This document shows, one piece after another, positions 5,520 through 12,820 of a stretch of DNA of 22,877 bases; positions within the stretch are counted from its first letter, which is position 1, and every line of letters starts with the position of its first letter. The notes below the pieces were generated by a model. The model was not told where the DNA came from. It saw only the letters and a program-made list of their open reading frames with translations, and ran no database searches. The stretch comes from a virus, in the IMG/VR virus record IMGVR_UViG_3300014838_000085, positions 1 to 22,877 of that record. One strand, written 5' to 3'. The position numbers and the translations under genes were made by a program.

Positions 5520-6460
5520 AGATATGCTTTTTGGGTAACTTTCAGGTGGATTTTTCTAGTGAGAGCCATCATGCTAAAACGCTAGAAAGCATGGGTCATA
5601 CAGTCATGAGGCTGCAAGAGGGTACTGTCACATCTGAAGTTGTACTTGAATGGGCTTTGACTGCTGATCTATTTGTTTGGGTGCATACTCATGGCTGGAA
5701 TACTGCCGGCACAATGTCAATGGTTGATATATTAGACAACCTAAAAAACAACAACATACCTACAATGACTTATCATCTTGATCTATGGTTTGGTATCAAC
5801 AGGCAAAAAGATTTAGACAATGACCCATTTTATAAACACATAGGGCATTTCTTTACTGTAGATAGATTGATGGCTGAATGGTTTAATGAAAATACCGAAG
5901 TCAAAGGTCACTATTTAAGAGCTGGTGTGTTTGATGATGAATGTTACACAATAGAGCCCAACCAAGAGCCACTGAATGATGTTATATTTGTAGGCTCAAG
6001 AGGTTATCATCCTGAGTGGCAATGGAGACCACAGCTTGTAGATTGGCTGGCTGAAACTTATGGTGAGCGATTTAAGCATTATGGTGGTGATGGCATTAAG
6101 ATTGTCAGAGGAAGTGAGCTCAACCAGCTGTATGCCAATACTAAAGTAGTTGTTGGTGATAGCCTATGTCTTAATTTTGACTACCCTGATTACTGGTCAG
6201 ACCGAGTTTATGAAACAATTGGAAGAGGTGGATTTCTACTCATGCCACAAATAAAAGGTCTTGAGACAGAGTTTGATTATCAGACTGAATTAGCAACATT
6301 CAGGTTTGGTGATTTTCAAGGTCTTAAAAAGAACATAGATTTATATATTAACAATAACCTACTCAGAGAAACTATTAAGAAAAATGGCTTTAATAGAGTG
6401 AAGCATAATTATACTTATTCTCACAGGTGGCAAACTATATTTCAGGAGTTAGGCTTATGA
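5516..6460 (+). CDS. Glycosyltransferase, CgeB-like GT-B fold
   Basis: This 314-aa protein is probably a nucleotide-sugar glycosyltransferase of the GT-B type. The N-terminal half begins with a Rossmann strand and loop (MKICFLGNF) and has an acceptor-side region with ADLFVWVHTHGW around residue 50. The C-terminal half has VIFVGSRGY near residue 160 and the donor-binding region RVYETIGRGGFLLMP near residue 232, which resembles the E-x-x-(G/A)-x-G-x-x-x-L element of the CgeB/spore-maturation glycosyltransferases (Glyco_trans_1_2). There is no signal peptide, so it acts in the cytoplasm. It is coupled to its neighbours by ATGA overlaps on both sides. Sugar and acceptor are unknown. Confidence 0.75.
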   Translation: MKICFLGNFQVDFSSESHHAKTLESMGHTVMRLQEGTVTSEVVLEWALTADLFVWVHTHGWNTAGTMSMVDILDNLKNNNIPTMTYHLDLWFGINRQKDLDNDPFYKHIGHFFTVDRLMAEWFNENTEVKGHYLRAGVFDDECYTIEPNQEPLNDVIFVGSRGYHPEWQWRPQLVDWLAETYGERFKHYGGDGIKIVRGSELNQLYANTKVVVGDSLCLNFDYPDYWSDRVYETIGRGGFLLMPQIKGLETEFDYQTELATFRFGDFQGLKKNIDLYINNNLLRETIKKNGFNRVKHNYTYSHRWQTIFQELGL

Positions 6461-7002
6461 CATTAGAAGAAATTGGCAGAATACATGGTACTGATAAAGT
6501 TGAGCATGGCTATTTACCACATTATGAGCAGCATTTACCGGACTGTGATAGCCAATTCACACTATTAGAGATCGGTATTGCAACCGGTGCTTCATTAAGA
6601 ATGTGGCATGATTGGGCTATAAATGCTCAGATAGTTGGTATAGACAATAACCCTGATGTCAAAGACATACCAGAAGAGGGCTTTAAGATTATTCATGGTG
6701 ACGCTACAGAGCAGTTTGAAATGCCATACACTTCTTTTGATGTAATTATAGATGATGGCTCACACCAATCAACCGATATAATAAAAAGCTTTGATTTACT
6801 ATGGTCAAAACTAAAAATTGGTGGCTGGTATATTATTGAAGACCTTGAGACCCAATTTCATGAAGAATGGGGGGGCTCTTACTCAGGCTCACCGGCAACA
6901 ACAAAGATTTATACTGAATTACTTAACACAATACAGAATAGATACAATTCTGAGCTTCATGTCTATGAGCAAATGGTGTTCATTAGAAAGGGCAAAAAAT
7001 GA
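6457..7002 (+). CDS. SAM-dependent methyltransferase, macrocin-O-methyltransferase-like
   Basis: This 181-aa class I methyltransferase opens with Ile-His-Gly-Thr-Asp-Lys (residues 9-14), typical of the macrocin/mycinamicin sugar O-methyltransferase group. The SAM-binding motif I is LLEIGIATGASLRMW (36-50), the acidic residue after strand 2 is Asp63 in GIDNN, and DVIIDDGSHQ (95-104) is the family's metal/acceptor motif. WYIIEDL follows at 124-130. It probably methylates a sugar hydroxyl made by the neighbouring enzymes. I chose the ATG at 6457 because it overlaps the preceding TGA. A run of seven G at 6869-6875 (codons 138-140) is exceptional in this DNA and could be a phase-variation tract. 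Confidence 0.8.
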   Translation: MTLEEIGRIHGTDKVEHGYLPHYEQHLPDCDSQFTLLEIGIATGASLRMWHDWAINAQIVGIDNNPDVKDIPEEGFKIIHGDATEQFEMPYTSFDVIIDDGSHQSTDIIKSFDLLWSKLKIGGWYIIEDLETQFHEEWGGSYSGSPATTKIYTELLNTIQNRYNSELHVYEQMVFIRKGKK

Positions 7003-7646
7003 AATATGTAATTGTCTTGCCTAGCATTTTTAAGCCATATACTGATGATTGCATTGCAAGTATGTCTGACGCTCTTAAGCAGAATGTCTTACTAATTGAT
7101 AACACTCAAAACAATATTGGAGTTACACCAGCTTGGAACTTAGGTATTGATAAGCTATATGAAGATAATGCTGACTGGCTAATCTTACTAAGTGCAGCAA
7201 TTAGATTTACAAATGGTGGTGATGATTTTATTGCAGAGCTTGAAAAACGTGCTGCCACTGATGATGTTGTTGAAGCAAACAATGTCTTTGGCTGGCATTT
7301 GATAGCTTTTAATAGACGCTTATTTGATAAGGTTGGTAGATTTGATGAAAACTTACCGATATATTTCAGTGATCTTGACTGGTCATTAAGAATACAGAAA
7401 GCTTATAACCAAGAAAATGCTGTTTGGGATAAGGTTGAGCTTGGAGTTACAGATATGGGTATGGCTCATGGTGTTAAGTTTGCTGGCGTTGTTGAGCCGG
7501 CTGACCCAAAGATAATGTACTTTGTTACAAAATGGGGCAGACATCCTAGTGCATGGAAACTTGGCAGTTATGACACACCATTTGATGACCCTGCAAATGA
7601 TATTAAGTTCTTCCCACATGTTAATTTTATAGGGGGCAATTTATGA
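6999..7646 (+). CDS. Family 2-like glycosyltransferase (GT-A fold)
   Basis: This 215-aa protein has the order of a GT2 enzyme. It starts with a short N-terminal strand (KYVIVLPSIF) and has LLIDNTQNNIGVTPAWNLGI near residues 30-50, the usual 'N.G...A.N.G' donor site. The segment ADWLILLSAAIRF near residue 60 stands where GT2 enzymes have Asp-x-Asp; here it lacks the second acid. FNRRLFDKVGRFDENLPIYFSDLDWSLR follows near residues 104-131, matching the late 'DE.F..Y..D.D.' block. The missing DxD could mean unusual metal use or reduced activity. Both ends overlap neighbours as ATGA. Confidence 0.75.
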   Translation: MKYVIVLPSIFKPYTDDCIASMSDALKQNVLLIDNTQNNIGVTPAWNLGIDKLYEDNADWLILLSAAIRFTNGGDDFIAELEKRAATDDVVEANNVFGWHLIAFNRRLFDKVGRFDENLPIYFSDLDWSLRIQKAYNQENAVWDKVELGVTDMGMAHGVKFAGVVEPADPKIMYFVTKWGRHPSAWKLGSYDTPFDDPANDIKFFPHVNFIGGNL

Positions 7647-8443
7647 AAGAGACAGTCTTATTAACCGGTGCAAAAGGTTTTGTTGGCTCAAATGTTTGGG
7701 AGTATTTAAGCGAAAAATCAGACTATAATCTTGTTTGTCCTGATGGTCATATCACTGAAGATATGGGTGGCAAGTTTGATTATATTGTTAATTTTGCATC
7801 CAATTCAAGTGTTGAGCAATCTATACAAGACCCTCAAGCAGTTATAGATAATAATGTCTCTCTCATGACATCACTTCTTGAAATAGCTAGGCTAAACCCA
7901 CCGAAGTTATTTGTGCAATTCTCAACTGTTGAGACACAAGAAATTACCAATCCTTATGCTGCTAGTAAGAAAGCTCAGGAAGATATTGCTCTAGCTTATA
8001 GCCGGACTTATGGCTTGCCGGTTGTTGTTATTCATTCAACTAACTTGATTGGCAAAGGTCAAGGACAAGATAAGTTTATACCTAAAGTCATTAAGCAAAT
8101 AAAAGCCGGTGAGCCGGTAACTATCTATACTGTTAATGGCGAGTTTGGCAAAAGAAAATATAACAATGTCAAGAATGTTGGTGCAGCAATTTTATATCTA
8201 CTGCAAAACCATGAATACTATCAGAGTTATCATGAGCTAGGTGTTTATGGTGGTAATGAAGTGAACAATTTACAGATGGCTCAAGCTATTGCAAAACTAC
8301 TTGGCAAGAAACTATCTTGTGAGTTCATAGAAGCTGACACCATCAGACCTAATTACTTGATGAGCTATAATTCTGACCAAGATAATGTGCCAACTACTTT
8401 AGTGGCAGCAACATTAGAAGATGGATTGAGAGAGCTATTATGA
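7643..8443 (+). CDS. NAD(P)-dependent sugar epimerase/dehydratase (extended SDR)
   Basis: This 266-aa protein is an extended short-chain dehydrogenase of the GalE/RmlB type, acting on nucleotide sugars. The cofactor motif GAKGFVG is at residues 9-15. A Ser-Thr pair at 94-95 (FSTVE) and Tyr105/Lys109 in YAASK form the catalytic triad region. The later NLIGKGQGQDKFIPKVIKQI segment is the usual substrate-binding helix. It is shorter than typical members (310-340 aa), with a reduced N-terminal part between strands 2 and 4. It probably supplies an unusual sugar donor for the adjacent glycosyltransferases. Which reaction it runs cannot be told from sequence alone. Confidence 0.85.
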   Translation: MKETVLLTGAKGFVGSNVWEYLSEKSDYNLVCPDGHITEDMGGKFDYIVNFASNSSVEQSIQDPQAVIDNNVSLMTSLLEIARLNPPKLFVQFSTVETQEITNPYAASKKAQEDIALAYSRTYGLPVVVIHSTNLIGKGQGQDKFIPKVIKQIKAGEPVTIYTVNGEFGKRKYNNVKNVGAAILYLLQNHEYYQSYHELGVYGGNEVNNLQMAQAIAKLLGKKLSCEFIEADTIRPNYLMSYNSDQDNVPTTLVAATLEDGLRELL

Positions 8444-10134
8444 TACATGTTGTATGGCTGCCACCAGATAATCAGTGGGATGAGTACACTTTTGAGCTGT
8501 TATTCAATAATAAAATGTGGCTACCAAATGGTAGTTATGAGTTCAAGCACCACAAAGATTTCTCTGAGCTACCAAAAGAAGCTGAGGGCATTATTCTGGT
8601 TGTGCCCCAAAAATACTATGTTGATAAAGTTGATTGGCTTAATGACAAGATAAAGCATTACAAATATGTACTCTATGTTGGTAGTGGTAATGAAGAGGCT
8701 GAGTTCCCAATTGAGAAAATAAAACACCCTAATATGGTTGTTTACTACACCACACCTCACATGAAACGAACAAAGTTCAAGGCTATTGACCGGCTGTTTG
8801 GTGATGGCTATGCACCACAATCAGAATGTATTGTTGATTATGCTCAGCTTGCTCAAGATAAGCCAATAGATGTTTATTTTGGTGGTCAAGTCACCCATGA
8901 AAGACGAGAGCAAGCCATGAAAGCCCTCAAGCACATTGATACAGAAACTAAAGTTAAGGTTGAGTATCTTGAAAGCAAAGGCTTCACTCAGGGCTATGAC
9001 GATTACCATACTTACTATGAGAAAATGGCTAGTGCTAAAATTGTTCCTTGTCCATCCGGTCCAAACACACCTGACACTTTCAGAAACTATGAAGCACTTG
9101 AAGCTATGGCATTACCAATACTAGACACTAAGACAATTTATGACAGTGTACCTGATTATTGGTCTAAGTTGTTTGGTGCTGAGCCACCAGTACCGATTAT
9201 TAAAGATGATTGGGAGAGCTTAAATGGCTATTGTCAGGGCATACTTGAAGATTGGCATACTTATATCAACAGAGCTGTATCATGGTGGATTGGCAAAAAG
9301 AAACAATATGCTTATGATCTGGTAGCTGACCTTGACAAATTAACCGGTTACAAAAAAGAATTAACTGCACAAGAGAAAATTACAGTGATTGTGCTCACTA
9401 GCCCAATACCATCAAATCCTGACACCAGAAAAATTGATGAGTGTATTGCAAGCATAAGAACTGTATTGCCGGAAGCTGAAATACTAATCGGTGTTGATGG
9501 AGTTAGAGAAGAGCAGCTTGACCGGAAGCCTGATTATCAGGAGTTTACCAAAAGATTACTTTGGAATTGTTTGCATGTATGGACAAACGTATTACCGGTT
9601 GTCTTTGAAGAGCACATGCACCAAGCTATGATGACCAAGAAATTACTTACAATGGTCAAAACACCAACCATTCTATTTGTTGAGCATGATATGGTTATAA
9701 CCTCTAAATCTACTGAGACCCAATACCCACCTTATGAATGGGGTGAATTAGTAGATATTATTGAAGAGGGCACAGCTAACATAATCCGATTTCACTTTGA
9801 GGCAGTATTCCCTGTTGAACATTTGCCACTAATGCTTGGTGAGCGTGAGTATATTCATGGCATACCTATGATTAAAACAATCCAATACTCTCAAAGACCA
9901 TTTTTAGCCAACACAGCTTTTTACAAAGATATTATTGACCGGTACTTTACTGATGAAAGCCGGACATTTATTGAAGACGTTGTACATGGCAAACCAATTA
10001 GTGCCTATCAAGACAATGGTATTGTTGGCTGGAACTTGTGGAAGATATGGATTTATGCACCTGAGGGTGATATGAAGCGATCTGAGACCATTGATGGTAG
10101 AGAAGATGACCCTAAGTATGAAATGAGGTTTTAA
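8440..10134 (+). CDS. Two-domain glycosyltransferase-like protein, 564 aa
   Basis: Two parts can be seen. Residues 1 to about 310 resemble a GT-B/CgeB-like transferase: Rossmann-like strands, VYFGGQVTHERREQAM near residue 147, then ASAKIVPCPSGPNTPDTFRNYEALEAM near 196-222, the usual donor site. From about residue 312 a second domain starts with EKITVIVLTSPIPSNPDTRKID, typical of a GT2 start, and has EILIGVDGV and FVEHDMVI (near 412-418) as the acidic metal site. The protein may add two sugars in succession. It is the largest enzyme of the block and overlaps the epimerase gene as ATGA. The second domain is the less sure assignment. Confidence 0.7.
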   Translation: MIHVVWLPPDNQWDEYTFELLFNNKMWLPNGSYEFKHHKDFSELPKEAEGIILVVPQKYYVDKVDWLNDKIKHYKYVLYVGSGNEEAEFPIEKIKHPNMVVYYTTPHMKRTKFKAIDRLFGDGYAPQSECIVDYAQLAQDKPIDVYFGGQVTHERREQAMKALKHIDTETKVKVEYLESKGFTQGYDDYHTYYEKMASAKIVPCPSGPNTPDTFRNYEALEAMALPILDTKTIYDSVPDYWSKLFGAEPPVPIIKDDWESLNGYCQGILEDWHTYINRAVSWWIGKKKQYAYDLVADLDKLTGYKKELTAQEKITVIVLTSPIPSNPDTRKIDECIASIRTVLPEAEILIGVDGVREEQLDRKPDYQEFTKRLLWNCLHVWTNVLPVVFEEHMHQAMMTKKLLTMVKTPTILFVEHDMVITSKSTETQYPPYEWGELVDIIEEGTANIIRFHFEAVFPVEHLPLMLGEREYIHGIPMIKTIQYSQRPFLANTAFYKDIIDRYFTDESRTFIEDVVHGKPISAYQDNGIVGWNLWKIWIYAPEGDMKRSETIDGREDDPKYEMRF

Positions 10135-10302
10135 GTGAGCACACCTAGTCATAACTACATAACCAAAGTAATAAATGTCATTCAAGAGTGTCCTAGTGAA
10201 ACAGGTATGGAGTTTACCTTTTTTATTGATAGTTTAGATACTGAATTGCCTATCATGGATGACCCAAAGTTATTAAGCAAGCTAAAGGAGTTATTGAAAT
10301 GA
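10135..10302 (+). CDS. Hypothetical protein, 55 aa, GTG start
   Basis: This gene begins with GTG directly after the TAA of the preceding gene. A GAGG ribosome binding site lies about seven bases upstream, and the stop overlaps the next ATG (ATGA). It fills an otherwise empty 164-base gap exactly, in the pattern of its neighbours, which is the main evidence that it is real. The product is acidic, with a Phe-Thr-Phe-Phe-Ile core and a helical C-terminus (Lys-Leu-Leu-Ser-Lys-Leu-Lys). No family is recognised. Confidence 0.6.
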   Translation: MSTPSHNYITKVINVIQECPSETGMEFTFFIDSLDTELPIMDDPKLLSKLKELLK

Positions 10303-10655
10303 AAGTTACTCAAAAACAATTCCTATTATTCCAAAACTACTGCAAAGCTTATCAGCAAGAGTTTGGGCTTAACCACTGGACCTTATATTTCAGGCTTAAA
10401 AAAATACATTCTTATGCAAACAATAACACTGACGATCAATATGTAGCCACTATCACGCTGGCAGATGAATATGATAAAAGCGATATTGATATTGCTGGTG
10501 GCATTAACTTACATCTTATGCAGACTGCCAAACATGAAATGTTGCATGTAATTATTGGCAAGCTATACTTTTTGGGCTGGAAGCGAGACACAAGTAGCAA
10601 AGAATTATTATCAGCCAATGAAGAGGCAGTTAGTTTGTTGGAGAAAATTATATGA
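10299..10655 (+). CDS. Zinc metallopeptidase-like protein (HExxH)
   Basis: The 118-aa protein carries HEMLH at residues 79-83 within a KHEMLHVIIGKL helix and two adjacent Glu residues at 108-109 (Asn-Glu-Glu-Ala), the usual position of the third zinc ligand in gluzincin-like folds. The N-terminal half has strands and a Trp (Asn-His-Trp-Thr-Leu-Tyr). Small HExxH proteins of this size are frequent in phages and often annotated as putative metallopeptidases or SprT-like. The active-site residues are present, so hydrolase activity is possible. Its place inside the sugar-modification operon is unusual. Starts and stops are coupled by ATGA on both sides. Confidence 0.65.
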   Translation: MKVTQKQFLLFQNYCKAYQQEFGLNHWTLYFRLKKIHSYANNNTDDQYVATITLADEYDKSDIDIAGGINLHLMQTAKHEMLHVIIGKLYFLGWKRDTSSKELLSANEEAVSLLEKII

Positions 10656-10867
10656 AAATAGAAATATCTAAAGCTAAGGCATTTGAAATAGACCCTACCA
10701 AGAATTATCTTGTTAGCTTTGAAAGTGAAGTTGCTATGTCAAGAGAAGAAGCAGTAAAAATTAAAGAAAAATTAATAGAAGTATTTACAGAAATTGGGGC
10801 AAAGGTCCATGTCGCTATACTTGTTAAGGGCAAAATTGTAATAACAGAGGTGAGAGATAAAAAATGA
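10652..10867 (+). CDS. Hypothetical protein, 71 aa
   Basis: The 71-aa product has a beta-alpha-beta pattern: a strand (Tyr-Leu-Val-Ser-Phe), a helix (Ser-Arg-Glu-Glu-Ala to Phe-Thr-Glu, about residues 30-47) and two strands (Val-His-Val-Ala-Ile-Leu-Val and Lys-Ile-Val-Ile-Thr). That would form a small ferredoxin-like unit. No signature motif is present, so no role can be named. ATG and stop overlap the neighbours by four bases each. Confidence 0.6.
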   Translation: MKIEISKAKAFEIDPTKNYLVSFESEVAMSREEAVKIKEKLIEVFTEIGAKVHVAILVKGKIVITEVRDKK

Positions 10868-11100
10868 AATTAACATTTGATATACACAATAAACCTGTTA
10901 TAGAAAGCCCATTGGGTAAAATGACTTATGAGGAGTTACTAGATAACCTTATATTAAAATCTGGTAAAGCTAAGAATAAGGTACAGGCTGAAGCCGGACT
11001 ACAACACCCACAGCTATATAAAGACATTAGTTTATTGTCTGTATTAAAATCTTTAGAAGTTTTAGGTTATGAAATAATTATCAGAAAGGCTACTCCATGA
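10864..11100 (+). CDS. Small XRE-like helix-turn-helix protein
   Basis: In this 78-aa protein, residues 22-70 match a short Cro/XRE helix-turn-helix pattern. They run from a LLDNLILKSGK helix, through a recognition region KNKVQAEAGLQHPQLYKDI, to a closing LLSVLKSLEVLGYEIII helix and strand, the usual ISLLSLLKILEALGYEL-type ending of this family. The first 20 residues are a beta hairpin. It might regulate the operon it lies in. Translation is coupled at both ends (ATGA). Confidence 0.6.
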   Translation: MKLTFDIHNKPVIESPLGKMTYEELLDNLILKSGKAKNKVQAEAGLQHPQLYKDISLLSVLKSLEVLGYEIIIRKATP

Positions 11101-12167
11101 AATTAGGATTATGGGGTGCTAGAATGGACAACTCCGGTCTTGGTATGCAGACTTGGGAGTTTTACAACCACATGAAACCAGACAAAACATTTGTGGTAGA
11201 TATTTCAATGATTGAGCCCAATCCTGAGAGACGCTTAAAACAATACCCTGAGCGATACCCTGAACTCCGAGAGATCATTCAAGGCTTCCCAAATGAAAGT
11301 GATATGAGAAACTTCTTAACCGGCTTGGATGTTGTCTTCATAGCCGAGAGTGCCTACAACATGGACTTTTATAGAATTGCTAGAGATATGGGTGTCAAAA
11401 CAGCAGTTCAATACAATTATGAGTTTTTTGATTGGTATGATGGCTCAATTTATGCCAACAATCCACCGGACATGTTTATTGCACCTAGTAGCTGGCATTA
11501 TGCTGAAGTTGATGAGTTTTGTAAGAAGAAAGAAATTGCTCATGTTTATTTGCATTGTCCAGTAAACCGAGACAAGATTAAGCTAAGACATATTGATAGT
11601 GCTTTGACATTTGTTCACATTGCCGGCAGACCTGCAAGCCATGACAGAAATGGTACTTATACTTTTCTCAATGCCCTGCAATTAGCTGAGGGCGATCTAA
11701 GAGGCATTGTTTATACTCAAGACAAAACGTTAGAGAGTGAAATCCACCAAGAATACCCAAGTGTTGATGTCCGGTACAATGTAGTTGATTACACAGACAT
11801 TTACAAAAAAGGCTCAGTTTTAGTTTTGCCTAGAAAATATGGTGGCAACTGCTTGCCTATGAATGAAGCTCTTGCAGCCGGTATGCCGGTCATCATGACA
11901 AAGATACCACCTAACAGTGATTTTCTACCTGGTGAGTGGCTTGTTGGGGCTGTAGAGACAGATATTGAGTTTGCACCAAGATTTAAGTTACCGGTTTATG
12001 AAGCTGACCCTGCTGCACTTATGCTTAAAATGAGGTGGTTTAAGTCACTAAGTAATTCAGACATGTTATATCAGAGCCATATTGCTGACAGTCTAGCTGA
12101 CAAAATTAGCTGGCAAACCATGAAACCTAATTATGAGAAAGTTTTAGAGGCATTATGTCAAATATAA
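11097..12167 (+). CDS. GT4-like glycosyltransferase (GT-B fold)
   Basis: This 356-aa protein begins MKLGLWGARMDNSGLGMQT, the N-terminal 'G.G' loop of GT4-type transferases. Other landmarks are YNYEFFDWYDG near residue 115, APSSWHYAEVDEF near residue 132 (usual 'S.W..' acceptor-side helix), VHIAGRPASHDRNG near 175, and the donor-binding region RKYGGNCLPMNEALAAGMPVIM near 246-267, which contains the family's E-x7-E-type element in reduced form (Asn-Glu-Ala-Leu-Ala-Ala-Gly). It should transfer a hexose-type unit from a nucleotide sugar in the cytoplasm. Its 3' end overlaps the next gene by 13 bases. Confidence 0.8.
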   Translation: MKLGLWGARMDNSGLGMQTWEFYNHMKPDKTFVVDISMIEPNPERRLKQYPERYPELREIIQGFPNESDMRNFLTGLDVVFIAESAYNMDFYRIARDMGVKTAVQYNYEFFDWYDGSIYANNPPDMFIAPSSWHYAEVDEFCKKKEIAHVYLHCPVNRDKIKLRHIDSALTFVHIAGRPASHDRNGTYTFLNALQLAEGDLRGIVYTQDKTLESEIHQEYPSVDVRYNVVDYTDIYKKGSVLVLPRKYGGNCLPMNEALAAGMPVIMTKIPPNSDFLPGEWLVGAVETDIEFAPRFKLPVYEADPAALMLKMRWFKSLSNSDMLYQSHIADSLADKISWQTMKPNYEKVLEALCQI

Positions 12168-12544
12168 AAACTAGAAAAAATCAAAGAGAGTTTGTAACAG
12201 CTTTTCTTGAGGTTTACTGTGAGAATGGTACTTTGAGCGATCTATGCAAAAAACTAGATGATAGTGTGGCAAATGTCTCTCATAGAATAAGCAGACTTAG
12301 AAGAGCTGGTGTCAATTTACCCAAGCTTTATAAATTAGGTGATATTGATGTTGATGAGCTTAATAAGTTAATAGAAACCAAGCTCAGGGCAGCCTCTAAG
12401 CTAACACCAGAGCAAAGACCAATAGTAGTTACCAAACCTGATAAACCAATCACCCCAAAAGACAATGATGGTGTTTGGAGACCTAAACCGATAGTACCCA
12501 ATTCACCTGATTATGGAAAGGCAACCCACAATGCCAACAGTTAG
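12155..12544 (+). CDS. Helix-turn-helix protein with Pro-rich tail
   Basis: In this 129-aa protein, residues 9-50 form a winged-helix-like unit: FVTAFLEVY helix, GTLSDLCKKLDDSVANVSHRISRLRRAGVNLPKL with the turn around Asp-Asp-Ser-Val. It resembles a widespread phage HTH type that reads '...LG.S...V..RI..LR..GV.LP'. The remainder (about 85-129) is Pro/Lys-rich and probably unstructured. It lies shortly before the terminase genes, where such proteins may help DNA recognition or regulation. An AGAGG ribosome binding site precedes the ATG, which overlaps the previous gene. Confidence 0.65.
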   Translation: MSNIKTRKNQREFVTAFLEVYCENGTLSDLCKKLDDSVANVSHRISRLRRAGVNLPKLYKLGDIDVDELNKLIETKLRAASKLTPEQRPIVVTKPDKPITPKDNDGVWRPKPIVPNSPDYGKATHNANS

Positions 12545-12698
12545 ACAAATGTATAACAAACTTATAGAGCTTGAAAAGCTTGATAAGTCAGAGGGTGCAT
12601 ACCCAATTATGTTTAATTCAGCTTGGGCTCAAATAGAGTTTATTCTATATTGTCGCTGGCGAAAGTTTTTGAAGAGGCTGAAGATATGGAAATCTTAA
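12531..12698 (+). CDS. Hypothetical protein, 55 aa
   Basis: The ORF begins at an ATG with GGAAAGG about ten bases upstream and overlaps the preceding stop. The first 40 residues read as a helix (Val-Arg-Gln-Met-Tyr-Asn-Lys-Leu) and a strand (Tyr-Pro-Ile-Met-Phe). The last 15 are unusually basic and aromatic (Trp-Arg-Lys-Phe-Leu-Lys-Arg-Leu). The overlapping frame in that last part reads more like normal protein, so a small frameshift may have altered the original C-terminus. No function is recognised. Confidence 0.5.
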   Translation: MPTVRQMYNKLIELEKLDKSEGAYPIMFNSAWAQIEFILYCRWRKFLKRLKIWKS

Positions 12699-12820
12699 AT
12701 CTATATGCCGGTATTGGTGACAAGCGTACTCTATTAAATAATTGTGTTGAGCCTGAACTTGGTTTGCACATATTAAATGCTGCACTCAATCCCATTAAGT
12801 TACAAGGAGAGTTATTGTAA
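12686..12820 (+). CDS. 44-aa ORF resembling the N-terminus of a DNA methyltransferase
   Basis: The product starts Met-Glu-Ile-Leu-Asn-Leu-Tyr-Ala-Gly-Ile-Gly, close to motif I at the start of phage DNA (cytosine/adenine) methyltransferases, which read 'ILNLYAGIGGN'. After about 16 residues the match is lost and the protein ends at residue 44, so no catalytic motif remains. It could be a truncated remnant or a chance likeness. An AGAGG ribosome binding site lies nine bases before the ATG. The stop overlaps the next ATG as TAATG, suggesting it is still translated. Confidence 0.45.
   Translation: MEILNLYAGIGDKRTLLNNCVEPELGLHILNAALNPIKLQGELL

Noticed and set aside
12620-12698. Programmed frameshift joining the 55-aa and 44-aa ORFs
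   Set aside because: No slippery heptamer or hairpin is present, and the second ORF has its own AGAGG and ATG. An accidental frameshift remains possible and is noted as a finding instead.
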